Part shown: positions 25,340 through 34,463 of the stretch, one piece after another
How positions within the stretch are numbered: position 1 is the stretch's first letter
Layout: the number at the start of each line of letters is the position of its first letter
Source: Roseiarcus sp963776665
GTDB taxonomy: Bacteria > Pseudomonadota > Alphaproteobacteria > Rhizobiales > Beijerinckiaceae
Direction: 5' to 3'
Assembly: GCA_963776665.1 (NCBI GenBank)
Contig: CAVZNQ010000011.1
Coordinates: 172,026 to 236,025, forward strand
Length of the DNA stretch: 64,000 nt
Program-made: the position numbers and the translations under genes
The notes under the pieces: model-generated
The model's input: only the letters and a program-made list of their open reading frames with translations
Database searches by the model: none
What the model was told of the DNA's origin: nothing

Positions 25340-26359
25340 ATGAACGCTCACGCGCGTCCCGCCGTCCAGCCCCTCGTCGACCCTTTCGGCCGCGCGATCG
25401 CCTACGTGCGGGTGTCGGTCACCGACCGTTGCGATTATCGATGCGTCTACTGCATGTCCGAGGACATGAATTTCCTGCCCAAGCGGGATGTGCTGTCGCT
25501 CGAGGAGCTCGAGCGCTTGTGCTCGGCCTTCATCGGCCTGGGCGCCCGCAAGATCCGCATCACCGGCGGCGAACCGCTGGTCAGGCGCAACGTGATGTCG
25601 CTGTTTCGGGGGCTCTCGCGCCATCTGGCTTCGGGCGCGCTCGACGAAGTGACCCTGACCACAAACGGCTCCCAGCTCTCGCGCTTTGCTCACGAGCTCG
25701 CCGATTGCGGCGTCGAGCGCATCAACGTCTCGCTCGATACGCTTGACCCGATCAAGTTTCGCCAGGTGACGCGCTGGGGCGATCTCGGCGTGGTGCTCGC
25801 CGGCGTGAACGCCGCAGCCGCCGCCGGGCTCAAGATCAAGATCAACACCGTCGCGCTCAAGGGCTTCAATGAAGACGAGGCCCTGAGCCTCGTCGAATGG
25901 GCGCACGGGCGCGGCTTTGACATCACCTTCATCGAAGTGATGCCGCTTGGCGCAATGGAGCGCGACCGGGCCGACCAGTTCCTGCCATTGACGGAGCTGC
26001 GCGCGCGCCTTGAGAGCTCGCTTTCGCTCAACGCCTCGACTTACGCCACCGCCGGCCCGGCGCGTTATTACGACGCGAAAGAAACCGGGGGACGGGTCGG
26101 TTTCATCACGCCCCTGACCCACAATTTCTGCGAGAGCTGCAATCGCGTGCGGGTGACCTGCACCGGCACGCTCTACATGTGTCTCGGCCAGGAGGACGCG
26201 GCGGATTTGCGCGAGCCGTTGCGCCGCTCGGCGTCGGACGCGCCGCTTGTCTCCGCCATCCGCGCGGCGATCGCGCGCAAGCCGAAGGGCCACGATTTCG
26301 TCATCGCTCGCTCTTCGGCGCCGGCGACCGAGCGTCATATGAACGCAACGGGGGGTTGA
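25340..26359 (+). CDS. moaA: GTP 3',8-cyclase MoaA
   Basis: Radical-SAM enzyme for the first step of molybdenum cofactor synthesis (GTP to 3',8-cyclo-7,8-dihydro-GTP), 339 aa. The N-terminal [4Fe-4S] cluster ligands are C31, C35 and C38 in DRCDYRCVYC; SAM-binding follows at ITGGEPL. The C-terminal cluster ligands are in FCESCNRVRVTCTGTLYMCL. The protein ends in a Gly-Gly (NATGG), the tail needed for activity in MoaA. The molybdopterin dehydrogenase encoded at 54362-56994 would depend on this cofactor. Confidence 0.97.
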   Translation: MNAHARPAVQPLVDPFGRAIAYVRVSVTDRCDYRCVYCMSEDMNFLPKRDVLSLEELERLCSAFIGLGARKIRITGGEPLVRRNVMSLFRGLSRHLASGALDEVTLTTNGSQLSRFAHELADCGVERINVSLDTLDPIKFRQVTRWGDLGVVLAGVNAAAAAGLKIKINTVALKGFNEDEALSLVEWAHGRGFDITFIEVMPLGAMERDRADQFLPLTELRARLESSLSLNASTYATAGPARYYDAKETGGRVGFITPLTHNFCESCNRVRVTCTGTLYMCLGQEDAADLREPLRRSASDAPLVSAIRAAIARKPKGHDFVIARSSAPATERHMNATGG

Positions 26360-26472
26360 CCGGGTCCCCAATTTTTGTCGCCCCTCGGCTGGCGGCGAAC
26401 GGGTCGGCGCGCTATATCACATGGCGTAAAGAGGGCGGGACCTTGACCCCCGTCCGAATGAGGATCTCCACC

Positions 26473-26814
26473 ATGGCGAATGCTCGCGAACGTATCGAGA
26501 AGGTGATCTCGGAAAACCCGGTCGTGCTGTTCATGAAGGGAACGCCGGAATTTCCCCAATGCGGGTTCTCCGGCCAGGTCGTGCAGATCCTGGACTATGT
26601 CGGCGCGCCTATCGCGAGCGTCAACGTGCTTGAGGATGCCGAGATTCGCCAGGGAATCAAGGAATACGCCAACTGGCCGACTATTCCCCAGCTCTACGTC
26701 AAGGGTGAGTTTGTCGGCGGCTGCGACATCGTGCGCGAAATGTTCCAGTCCGGCGAACTCGCGGCGATGCTGGCCGACGCCGGCGTTCCGGTGAAGAGCC
26801 AGGCCGGGGCCTGA
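26473..26814 (+). CDS. grxD: Monothiol glutaredoxin, Grx4 family
   Basis: A 113-aa CGFS-type glutaredoxin, with Cys30 in PQCGFSGQVVQIL and the glutathione-binding WPTIPQLYVKGEFVGGCDI. These proteins carry and transfer [2Fe-2S] clusters with BolA. The ATG at 26473 is preferred; an in-frame ATG at 26458 would add five residues (MRIST) and cannot be excluded. In many alphaproteobacteria it is next to bolA, which is not visible here. Confidence 0.95.
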   Translation: MANARERIEKVISENPVVLFMKGTPEFPQCGFSGQVVQILDYVGAPIASVNVLEDAEIRQGIKEYANWPTIPQLYVKGEFVGGCDIVREMFQSGELAAMLADAGVPVKSQAGA

Positions 26815-27026
26815 CCCGCCACCCGTACCCATCCGCCGATCTTGCCCTGAAGCGGTCTCAACGGTCGCGCGCGTTCGCGCCGGCGGCGGGGCGGGCTTTG
26901 AAGGCCGCGGGTCGCTCGGCCGCCTGGGGGCTTATCCTTTAGGCCTATTTGATGCGCTTCCCCGTCAGCGATAGACTGACATGTCAGGGGATTCGCTCGC
27001 GCCTCTTCGGTAACCGGTCCGTCTTC

Positions 27027-28325
27027 ATGTCTCCAAGCTATCCCTATCAACTCTACGAGATGGCCCATGCCGCTCTCGCGCCGGCGCGCGCGGTGTCCGA
27101 CGCGGCCCATTTCGTTTTTCGCAATCCGTGGAATCCGCTCTCCAGCACCGCCCTGGGGAAGAACATTTCGGCCGGCGCGGAATTGTTCGAGCGCATGACC
27201 CGTCGCTACGGCAAGCCGACCTTTGGACTTCGCGAAATCGAGGTCGACGGCGTCGTCTCGCCGGTCCTCGAGGATGTCGTCTGGGCCAGACCGTTCTGCA
27301 ACCTGCTCCGCTTCGTCCGGCCCGACTTCCCGGCCGGAGCCAATCAACCGAAGCTCCTCATCGTCGCGCCGATGTCAGGCCACTACGCAACCCTGCTCCG
27401 CGGCACGGTCGAAGCGTTCCTGCCCCATTTCGACGTCCACATCACCGACTGGACGGACGCGCGGATGGCGCCGTTGGCGGTCGGCTCCTTCGACCTCGAC
27501 GACTACATCGACTACCTGCGCGAGATGCTGGCTTGGCTCGGTCCCGGCGTGCACACGATCGGCGTCTGCCAGCCGTCGGTGCCGCTGCTCGCCGCCGCCG
27601 CATTGATGGAGGCGAGCGGCGACGCCCACGCCCCGGCCAGCATGACGCTGATGGGCGGTCCGGTCGACACAAGGCGCAGCCCGACCGAGGTCAACAAGCT
27701 CGCCGAGAAGCGCGGGGTCGAATGGTTCCGCCGCAACTGCCTGCACACCGTGCCGTTCCCCTATCCGGGGGTCGGCCGGGAGGTCTATCCCGGCTTTCTC
27801 CAGCTCTCCGGCTTCATGGCGATGAACCTCGATCGCCACGTCAGCGCTCATTTCGACATGTTCAAGCATCTGGTTTCCGGCGACGGCGATTCGGCCGAAA
27901 AGCACCGCGAGTTCTACGACGAATATATGGCGGTGATGGATCTTGCCGCCGAGTACTACATGCAGACGGTCGAGACGGTGTTCGTGCGTCACGCCCTGCC
28001 AAAAGGCGAGATGACCCATCGCGGCCGGCGGGTCGATTTGACCGCCATCCGCCATTCCGGCCTGTTGGCCGTCGAAGGGGAGAACGACGACATCTCGGGC
28101 GTCGGCCAGACCCAGGCGGCTATCGAATTGTGCGTCAATATTCCGGCCTCGCGGAAGCATTACCATCTGGCCGAAAAGGTCGGCCACTATGGCGTCTTCA
28201 ACGGCTCGCGCTTCCGCAATGAAATTGCGCCGCGCATTCGCAAGTTCATCGCCGAGACCGACGCGACGGCCAGGCCGGCGAAACCGCACAAGTCGAACGG
28301 AGCGGGTCGCCCGGCGCGCGGCTAG
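27027..28325 (+). CDS. phaZ: Intracellular polyhydroxyalkanoate depolymerase
   Basis: A 432-aa intracellular PHB depolymerase of the Ralstonia PhaZ1 type, which mobilises stored polyester granules. The nucleophile is Cys181 in TIGVCQPSVPLLA, where most lipases have Ser; a His in KVGHYGVFNG and an Asp in EGENDDISG would complete the triad. The N-terminus YQLYEMAHAALAPARA is typical. The ATG at 27027 fits the family length; a frame-compatible ATG at 26949 would add 26 residues. The stop (TAG, 28323-28325) abuts the stop of the convergent DUF1674 gene with no spacer. It points to a PHA-storing organism. Confidence 0.95.
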   Translation: MSPSYPYQLYEMAHAALAPARAVSDAAHFVFRNPWNPLSSTALGKNISAGAELFERMTRRYGKPTFGLREIEVDGVVSPVLEDVVWARPFCNLLRFVRPDFPAGANQPKLLIVAPMSGHYATLLRGTVEAFLPHFDVHITDWTDARMAPLAVGSFDLDDYIDYLREMLAWLGPGVHTIGVCQPSVPLLAAAALMEASGDAHAPASMTLMGGPVDTRRSPTEVNKLAEKRGVEWFRRNCLHTVPFPYPGVGREVYPGFLQLSGFMAMNLDRHVSAHFDMFKHLVSGDGDSAEKHREFYDEYMAVMDLAAEYYMQTVETVFVRHALPKGEMTHRGRRVDLTAIRHSGLLAVEGENDDISGVGQTQAAIELCVNIPASRKHYHLAEKVGHYGVFNGSRFRNEIAPRIRKFIAETDATARPAKPHKSNGAGRPARG

Positions 28326-28544
28326 CTAGAAATCGCTGGCGAGCCCCTTCACCTCCCAGTCGCCGTAGCGCACGGGATCGGGGCCGCCGCGGCCATTCAA
28401 CTCGCGTGGGCGCGCCGGTTTGGGTTCGGCGCGCCGCGCAGCGGCCTCCTCGAGCGCGCGAAGCGCCGCCGGGGGCAAGTTGCGATCGGAGGCCGGGGTG
28501 TCGGCGTGCGAACGGGCGGCTGGGTCGGGCGCCTTGGCGTTCAT
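28326..28544 (-). CDS. DUF1674 protein (SdhAF4-like succinate dehydrogenase assembly factor)
   Basis: A 72-aa protein with the family signature at its C-terminus: RPRELNGRGGPDPVRYGDWE, then KGLASDF at the end. DUF1674/SDHAF4 proteins help flavinated SdhA join the succinate dehydrogenase complex in mitochondria, and the bacterial members are presumed to do the same. The N-terminal 45 residues are low-complexity (Ala, Arg, Pro). It is divergent from rsmB and its last codon abuts the stop of phaZ on the other strand. Confidence 0.9.
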   Translation of the reverse strand: MNAKAPDPAARSHADTPASDRNLPPAALRALEEAAARRAEPKPARPRELNGRGGPDPVRYGDWEVKGLASDF

Positions 28545-28665
28545 GGTCCTCGCTCGCCTCCAGCCTCTGTGTCCTGCGAGAAAACGCCGGCCGCTCGCGC
28601 CCCGCCGCCGATTGACGCGAGCCCGCCGCGAATTTCGCGTATAGACTTGGGCCGGGCGGCCGGCA

Positions 28666-30054
28666 ATGTTGATTCGTAGTGAGGGTCGTTTGGCGCGACA
28701 GGCGCATGGGTTTCATGCCGGGCGTCCCGAGACCCCGGCGCCGCCGCCGCCGGGCATGGCGGCGCGGGTCGCAGCGGCGCGCGCGGTGGCCGAAGCGCTG
28801 ACCCTTTCGCGCCCGCTCGAGGAGCGGCTCGCCGCCGATCTCTCTCTGCGCGCGGGCGGCCTCGACCCTCGCGACCGGGCGCTGGCGCGCTCGATCGCGA
28901 CCGTGGCGCTGCGGCGGCTCGGCACGATTCGCAAGGCGTTGGCGCGGCGGATGGAAAAGGGGATGCCGAAGCGCGGCGGCGCCCTCGAATGGGTGCTCAT
29001 CGTCGCGGCGGCGCAGATCCTGTTTCTCGATACGCCCGATCATGCGGCCGTCGACCTCGCGGTCAAGGCGACGCGCGCCGATCCGGCCAGCGCGCCGTTC
29101 GCGGCGCTCGCCAACGCGGTGCTGCGCACGATCGTCCGCGACCGCGAGCCCATCCTCGCGAGTTCGGATCCGCTGGACGACGATACGCCCGCTTGGCTCG
29201 CCCAGCGCTGGCGCGCGACCTACGGCGAGAGCACGGCGCGCGCAATCGCCGCGGCGCACGGCTCGGAGCCGACGCTCGACATCAGCGTCAAGAGCGAGCC
29301 CTCCGGCTGGGCGGCCCGTCTCGGCGGGATCGTCCTGCCGACCGGGTCGGTGCGCCTCGACACCCATCAGGCCGTCGCAGAGCTCGAAGGCTATGCGAGC
29401 GGCGAATGGTGGGTGCAGGACGCCGCCGCGGCGCTGCCGGCGCGGCTGCTTCAGCCCCGTCCGGGCATGCGGATCGTCGACCTTTGCGCCGCGCCGGGCG
29501 GAAAGGCGGCCCAGTTCGCCGCAGCGGGCGCCGAAGTGACGACGGTCGATCGCTCGGCCGAAAGGCTCAAGCTGCTCGCCGCCAATTTCGAGCGCCTGCG
29601 CCTGCGCTCGGAGATCGTGGTCGCCGACGCGCTGACGTTCGACGCGCCGCCGTTCGACGCCGTGCTCCTCGACGCGCCATGCGCCGCGACCGGCACCATC
29701 CGCCGCCACCCCGACGTCGCCTGGATCAAGCGGCCGGGAGACCTTGGCCCCCTCGTCAAGCTCCAGGCGCAGCTCATCGACAAGGCGATCGCGCTCACGC
29801 GTCCAGGCGGCGCGATCGTCTATTGCGTGTGCTCGCTCGAACCGGAAGAGGGCGAGGCGCAAATCGCCGCAGTCCTGCGCCGCAATCCCGACGTGCGGCG
29901 ATCCGCAGTCTCACCGGAGGAAATCGGCGGCCTTGCCGAATGCGTGACGCCCGCGGGCGAATTGCGGACGCTTCCCTGCCACGTGTGGGGCGAGAACCCG
30001 AGGCGCTCCGGCCTCGACGGGTTCTTCGCCGCGCGGCTCCTCAAAGTCGGATAG
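28666..30054 (+). CDS. rsmB: RsmB/NOP family 16S rRNA m5C methyltransferase
   Basis: A 462-aa SAM-dependent rRNA cytosine-C5 methyltransferase. The N-terminal NusB-like RNA-binding domain spans about 30-160, with DLAVKATRADPASAPFAALANAVLR. The catalytic domain has motif I LCAAPGGKAAQFA, motif IV DAPCAATGTIRRHPD with the release Cys, and motif VI CVCSLEPEEGE with the catalytic Cys. The ATG at 28666 lacks a strong ribosome site, and the first ~30 residues are not conserved, so a later start is possible. In alphaproteobacteria this gene is often close to purH, as here. Confidence 0.94.
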   Translation: MLIRSEGRLARQAHGFHAGRPETPAPPPPGMAARVAAARAVAEALTLSRPLEERLAADLSLRAGGLDPRDRALARSIATVALRRLGTIRKALARRMEKGMPKRGGALEWVLIVAAAQILFLDTPDHAAVDLAVKATRADPASAPFAALANAVLRTIVRDREPILASSDPLDDDTPAWLAQRWRATYGESTARAIAAAHGSEPTLDISVKSEPSGWAARLGGIVLPTGSVRLDTHQAVAELEGYASGEWWVQDAAAALPARLLQPRPGMRIVDLCAAPGGKAAQFAAAGAEVTTVDRSAERLKLLAANFERLRLRSEIVVADALTFDAPPFDAVLLDAPCAATGTIRRHPDVAWIKRPGDLGPLVKLQAQLIDKAIALTRPGGAIVYCVCSLEPEEGEAQIAAVLRRNPDVRRSAVSPEEIGGLAECVTPAGELRTLPCHVWGENPRRSGLDGFFAARLLKVG

Positions 30055-30055
30055 C

Positions 30056-30072
30056 GAGGGAGCCGCTCCCTC
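30056..30072. terminator. Hairpin between convergent rsmB and small secreted protein gene
   Basis: GAGGGAG and CTCCCTC pair perfectly around a 3-base loop, two bases after the rsmB stop and just beyond the stop of the opposite gene. Its place between convergent ends suits a bidirectional terminator, although no T-run follows on either side. Confidence 0.4.
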
Positions 30073-30075
30073 CGG

Positions 30076-30318
30076 TCAGAAGAACGGAAACAGGCCCTTT
30101 CCGTGCTGGCGGAGATATTCCGCAGCGTCTTCAGACTGGTACCTGGCCTGGTTGTCGTGATTCCATTCCCGGTCCCTGTTGGTGAGCGACTGGGTTGGGA
30201 TCACCGGCCCCCAGCCGACGGAGCCGTAAGACGTCGATGTGCCCTGCTGGGCCAGAGCCGCGGCCGGCGGAAGAGCCAGGCCGGCGGCCAGGCCGATCAT
30301 TGCAAGGGCTTTAAACAT
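30076..30318 (-). CDS. Small secreted protein, copy 1 of a tandem pair
   Basis: An 80-aa protein with a cleavable signal peptide (MFKALAMIGLAAGLALPPAA, cut near ALAQQG) and a mature part of about 57 residues. The core TSTSYGSVGWGPVIPTQSL, then DREWNHDNQARYQSEDAAEY and GKGLFPFF at the end, is shared with the next gene (30500-30739). No cysteine, no known motif; family not recognised. The MFK start is chosen; MGKNP five residues earlier is possible. It is probably periplasmic. Confidence 0.75.
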   Translation of the reverse strand: MFKALAMIGLAAGLALPPAAALAQQGTSTSYGSVGWGPVIPTQSLTNRDREWNHDNQARYQSEDAAEYLRQHGKGLFPFF

Positions 30319-30499
30319 AGGATTTTTCCCCATACGGCGCGCGGCCGCAATCGTTGGTCGGACGCCCATAAGAAACAGAACACCCAGGCGCCGCGAGGTA
30401 TTCAATGTCCTAACGGCCGAACGGAACATAAGTTTCACCGGCCGCCCGGGAAGCGACACGTTCCGCCGGACAGGTTAGCGGGAAAGAAGCGCAAGCCCG

Positions 30500-30739
30500 T
30501 CAGAACGGAAACGGGCTCTTGCCGTGTGTCCGCAGCCATTCGGCGCCATCCTGCGCCTGGTATTTGGACTGATTGGCGTGGTTCCAGCGACGATCGAACG
30601 GCGTCAGCTCCTGGGTGGGGATATGCGGGCCCCAGCCGACGCTGCCGTAAGACGACGAGGTGCCCTGTTCGGCGATAGCCGCACCCGGAGCGAGCCCGAG
30701 GGCGGCGCCGAGGGCGATCAAAGCGATTATCTTGCGCAT
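30500..30739 (-). CDS. Small secreted protein, copy 2 of a tandem pair
   Basis: A 79-aa paralogue of the preceding entry: signal peptide MRKIIALIALGAALGLAPGA, cut near AIAEQG, then the shared QGTSSSYGSVGWGPHIPTQE, WNHANQSKYQAQDGAEWLR and a GKSPFPF end. The start has a good ribosome site (AAGGAAC). The two copies are 181 bases apart, which leaves room for separate promoters. The signal peptides differ more than the mature parts, which suggests selection on the secreted portion. Function unknown. Confidence 0.8.
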   Translation of the reverse strand: MRKIIALIALGAALGLAPGAAIAEQGTSSSYGSVGWGPHIPTQELTPFDRRWNHANQSKYQAQDGAEWLRTHGKSPFPF

Positions 30740-30949
30740 GGTATGTTCCTTGAGCTCGCTCGTTTCCGAGCCCTCAATATCACGTTGGGGTTCTGACCGG
30801 CGTTTGCAATGCCCGGGCCTCGCCGGACCGGTGACTTCTTTGTGACCGGCCTTGGGATTGCCCCTTGCCGGCGGTTCCGGCGGCTCCTGAAGCATGCTAT
30901 TGCACCGCAACATTATCATACGCGCGGCCGGTTCGGGGGCGAGCGAAAA

Positions 30950-32551
30950 ATGGCAACCGATATCGTCAGGGTCGGGCGGGCGCTCTTGTCGGTCTCCGAC
31001 AAGACGGGCCTCGTCGATCTGGCGCGCGCGCTCGCGGAAGCCGGCGTCGAACTGGTCTCGACCGGCGGTACGGCGGCGGCGCTGAGCGGCGCCGGCCTTG
31101 CGGTCGTCGACGTGGCGCAGGTCACCGGGTTCCCCGAGATGATGGACGGGCGAATCAAGACGCTGCACCCGCGGGTGCACGGCGGCCTGCTCGCGATCCG
31201 TTCGGAGCCCGCCCATCAGGCGGCGATGATCGCCAACGACATCGCGCCGATCGACCTTCTGGTCGTCAATCTCTATCCGTTCGAGGAGACGCTTACCCGG
31301 AGCGCCTCGTTCGAGGACAGGATCGAGAATATCGACATCGGCGGCCCGGCGATGATCCGCGCCGGGGCAAAGAACCACGACGACGTCGCCGTGATCGTCG
31401 ATGTCGACGACTATCCGGGGCTGATCGACGAATTGCGCCTGAACGGCGGGGCGACAACCCTCGCCTTCCGCCGCAGGATGGCGCAGAAGGCCTACGCCCG
31501 GACCGCCGTCTACGACGCTGCGATCTCGAACTGGCTGGCGCGGGAGATTCGCGAACCCGCGCCGAAATGGCGCGCCTTCGGCGGCGTCCTGCACCAAAGC
31601 TTCGGCGCGCTGCGCTACGGCGAGAATCCGCATCAGAGCGCGGCGTTGTACCTGACCGCGGAGCCGCGTCCCGGGGTTGCGGGCGCGCGCCAGGTCCAGG
31701 GCAAGGAGCTGTCGTACAACAACATCAACGACACCGACGCGGCTTACGAGCTCGTGGCCGAATTCGATCCGGCCGCAAGCGCCGCGGTCGCCATCATCAA
31801 GCACGCCAATCCGTGCGGCGTCGCGCTCGCCCCGACGCTGCTCGAAGCCTACGAGAAGGCGCTGGCCTGCGATCCGGTCTCCGCATTCGGCGGCGTCATC
31901 GCGCTCAACCGGCCCCTCGACGGGCCAAGCGCGCGCAGGATCGTGGAGCTGTTCACCGAAGCGATCATCGCCCCGGACGCGGACGACGAGGCGCTGGCGA
32001 TCGTGGCGGCGAGACGGAACCTCCGGCTCCTGATCGCCGGCGCGCTGCCCGACCCCGGCGTGCCGACGCTTGGCGTGCGATCGGTCGCCGGCGGCCTCCT
32101 GGTCCAGGATCGCGACAATGGCGCGCTCGAAGACGAGGCGCTCAAGGTGGTGACCAAACGCGCGCCGACTCAAGCCGAGATGGCGGACCTGAGGTTCGCC
32201 TGGCGGGTCGCCAAGCACGTGAAGTCGAACGCCATCGTCTACGCCAGAGACGGCGCGACCGTTGGCGTCGGCGCCGGGCAGATGTCGCGGGTCGATTCGG
32301 CGCGCCTCGCCGCGCGCAAGGCCGAGGAAGCTGCCAAGAGCGCGGGCTCAACCGAGCCGCGTACCCGAGGCTCGGTCGTCGCCTCCGACGCCTTCTTCCC
32401 GTTCGCCGACGGTCTTGTCGCAACCATCGAAGCCGGCGCGACGGCGATCATCCAGCCGGGCGGATCGGTGCGCGACGCCGAGGTGATCGCCGCCGCAGAC
32501 GAAGCGGGCGCCGCGATGGTCTTTACGGGGATGCGGCATTTCCGCCATTGA
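30950..32551 (+). CDS. purH: Bifunctional AICAR transformylase/IMP cyclohydrolase PurH
   Basis: A 533-aa enzyme for the last two steps of IMP synthesis. The IMP cyclohydrolase (MGS-like) domain is about 1-200, with ALLSVSDKTGLVDLARALAE and the MMDGRIKTLHPRVHGG motif. The AICAR transformylase domain follows, with RYGENPHQSAALY, KELSYNNINDTDAAYEL, the catalytic Lys-His in IIKHANPCGVA, and the C-terminal ending FTGMRHFRH. The ATG at 30950 is the correct start by family comparison; upstream in-frame codons are not conserved. Confidence 0.97.
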   Translation: MATDIVRVGRALLSVSDKTGLVDLARALAEAGVELVSTGGTAAALSGAGLAVVDVAQVTGFPEMMDGRIKTLHPRVHGGLLAIRSEPAHQAAMIANDIAPIDLLVVNLYPFEETLTRSASFEDRIENIDIGGPAMIRAGAKNHDDVAVIVDVDDYPGLIDELRLNGGATTLAFRRRMAQKAYARTAVYDAAISNWLAREIREPAPKWRAFGGVLHQSFGALRYGENPHQSAALYLTAEPRPGVAGARQVQGKELSYNNINDTDAAYELVAEFDPAASAAVAIIKHANPCGVALAPTLLEAYEKALACDPVSAFGGVIALNRPLDGPSARRIVELFTEAIIAPDADDEALAIVAARRNLRLLIAGALPDPGVPTLGVRSVAGGLLVQDRDNGALEDEALKVVTKRAPTQAEMADLRFAWRVAKHVKSNAIVYARDGATVGVGAGQMSRVDSARLAARKAEEAAKSAGSTEPRTRGSVVASDAFFPFADGLVATIEAGATAIIQPGGSVRDAEVIAAADEAGAAMVFTGMRHFRH

Positions 32552-32587
32552 CATGAGCGCGCCCGGTCCCGCGATGCGGAATGGCCG

Positions 32588-33109
32588 TTATGGGTCTGGC
32601 GACACGATGACCGAAATCCTGTCGCCCTCGACGCCGCTGAACTGGAGGACGAGCGGGCGGGGCGGCAGGTCGAACTTGACGCTCTTGCGCGCGCCTTCGC
32701 ATCCCGTCGCGCCGGTGAACGCCTTTGGATGGAGATACGTTTCGCCGTCGAGCGCGTCGATCCACGCCGGGGCCGAGATCGTCACCCGGTAGAGGCCCGG
32801 CTTCGCTGGCGCGCCAAGCGTGAAGTGGCCGGCGAAGGACTGGGCGGCCTTGGGCGCCCGTTCCGGCGGCTTCGGCAGGCCGGCCCCAGAGTAGGGTGCA
32901 AGCTCGAGCGCCGTAGCGACGTTCGGGGCGAGCGCCCCGCCGTTGGCGAGCGACGGCTTGTCCGGGCGGACCAGCGCCGCGCGCTCGGGCTCGAGGGGCC
33001 ACTTGAAGCCGCCGCAGCCCGATCCCTCCTGCGCATGCGCCAAACCCGGCGCCGCGGCCAACGCGCCGGCCAGGAGCCCGACGGCGATCCGCCACCGGCT
33101 GAAGGTCAT
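32588..33109 (-). CDS. Secreted hypothetical protein at the end of the ctpA operon
   Basis: A 173-aa protein with a signal peptide (about 1-26, ending LAHAQ). The mature part has two cysteines (C32 region GCGGFKWPL and GCEGARKS), which could pair in the periplasm, and an HFTLGAPAKPGLYRVTISAP beta-strand region resembling a small beta-sandwich. Family not recognised. It starts with an ATGA overlap with the end of the second ctpA gene, so it is probably co-translated and may take part in envelope processing. Confidence 0.78.
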   Translation of the reverse strand: MTFSRWRIAVGLLAGALAAAPGLAHAQEGSGCGGFKWPLEPERAALVRPDKPSLANGGALAPNVATALELAPYSGAGLPKPPERAPKAAQSFAGHFTLGAPAKPGLYRVTISAPAWIDALDGETYLHPKAFTGATGCEGARKSVKFDLPPRPLVLQFSGVEGDRISVIVSPDP

Positions 33110-34425
33110 TGCGACGTGACGGCCGCGGGAGGCGGATCGGGACTTCTCAGCGTCTCGGCCTTCGCGCCGTGCAGGAGCTCGACGGCGGCCTCCAGTTGCG
33201 TGTCCTTGTCGCGATCGGGCGGCACATAGGCGTCGGAGCCCTTCTCCTCCTCGTCGCCGTTCTTCAGATGACCGGTCAGCGAGGCTTCTCCAAGGCTGGA
33301 CACCTTGCCCTTGAGATCGTCGGGGATGTTCTCGAGCACCCTGATGTCGGGATCGATCCCCTTGGCCTGGATCGAGCGGCCGGACGGCGTGTAATAGCGC
33401 GCGGTCGTAAGCTTGAGCGCGCCGTTCTCTCCGAGCGGCAGGATGGTCTGAACCGACCCCTTGCCGAACGAGCGCGTCCCGATCAGGGTCGCCCGCCTGA
33501 GGTCCTGCAATGCGCCCGACACGATCTCCGACGCGGAGGCCGAGCCGCCGTTGATGAGCACGACAAGCGGCTTGTCCTGCGCCAGGTTGACCCCGGGACG
33601 GGCGGTGTAGTGTTGCCCCTGATCCGGGGTCCGGCCGCGGGTCGAGACGATGTCGCCGCTGTCGACGAAGGCGTTTGTGATCTCGACCGCCTGATTGAGC
33701 AGTCCGCCGGGATTGTTGCGCAGGTCGAGGATATAGCCCTTCAGCTTCGCCTGCCCCGGGTCAGTGCGGAAGTGATCGAAGGCCTTCCGCACCCCGTCAT
33801 ACGCCTCCTGATTGAACTGGGTGATGCGGATATAGCCGATGTCGCCGCTTTCGACATGCGCGCGCACGGACTGGACGTGGATGATCTCGCGGACGATCGT
33901 GAATTCCTTCACGTCCCGGTTCTGTCCGCGTTCGACGGTCAGCTTCACCGCCGACTTGGCCGGACCGCGCATCTTGTCGACCGCTTCCTTGAGCGAGAGG
34001 CCCTTGACCGCGGTCTCGTCGATGCGGGTGACGAGATCGCCCGACATCATCCCGGCGCGCGCGGCAGGCGTGTCGTCGATCGGGCTCACCACCTTGACGA
34101 GGCCGCCCTCCATCATCACTTCGAGCCCGAGGCCGCCGAATTCCTCGCCCTTCATGCTGCTCTGGAAGTCCTGCAACGCCTTCGGGTCGAAATAGTTCGA
34201 ATGCGGATCGAGCGACGCCAGCATTCCGTCGACCGCCGATTTGATCAATTTCTCGTCGTCGGGCTTGTCGACATAGGCGTCGCGGACCTTGTTGAACACT
34301 TCGCTGAAGACTGCGAGTTTCTCGTTGGCCCCGCTTCCCGCCGCGCGCAGGGCGTCGTGGGAAGCGCCGGCGAGGACCACGCCGGCGGCAACCCCGCACG
34401 CAAGGTAGGAGAGTCTCTTCCTCAT
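33106..34425 (-). CDS. ctpA: C-terminal processing peptidase (S41 family), second of two paralogues
   Basis: A 439-aa periplasmic serine protease with an N-terminal signal or anchor helix (MRKRLSYLACGVAAGVVLAG). The PDZ domain is about 90-165 (GLGLEVMMEGGLVKVVSPID), and the catalytic Ser/Lys are in NGGSASASEIVSGALQDLRR and RSFGKGSVQTI. An alternative start at 34464 would overlap the upstream stop and add 13 residues; the chosen start matches the paralogue. It follows its paralogue almost directly; the pair is about 65-70 percent identical by eye through the protease domain, with divergent C-termini. Confidence 0.93.
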   Translation of the reverse strand: MRKRLSYLACGVAAGVVLAGASHDALRAAGSGANEKLAVFSEVFNKVRDAYVDKPDDEKLIKSAVDGMLASLDPHSNYFDPKALQDFQSSMKGEEFGGLGLEVMMEGGLVKVVSPIDDTPAARAGMMSGDLVTRIDETAVKGLSLKEAVDKMRGPAKSAVKLTVERGQNRDVKEFTIVREIIHVQSVRAHVESGDIGYIRITQFNQEAYDGVRKAFDHFRTDPGQAKLKGYILDLRNNPGGLLNQAVEITNAFVDSGDIVSTRGRTPDQGQHYTARPGVNLAQDKPLVVLINGGSASASEIVSGALQDLRRATLIGTRSFGKGSVQTILPLGENGALKLTTARYYTPSGRSIQAKGIDPDIRVLENIPDDLKGKVSSLGEASLTGHLKNGDEEEKGSDAYVPPDRDKDTQLEAAVELLHGAKAETLRSPDPPPAAVTSQ

Positions 34426-34463
34426 CGGACGACGTTCGACTCCATGCCCTCGGTTCGGCGCCA

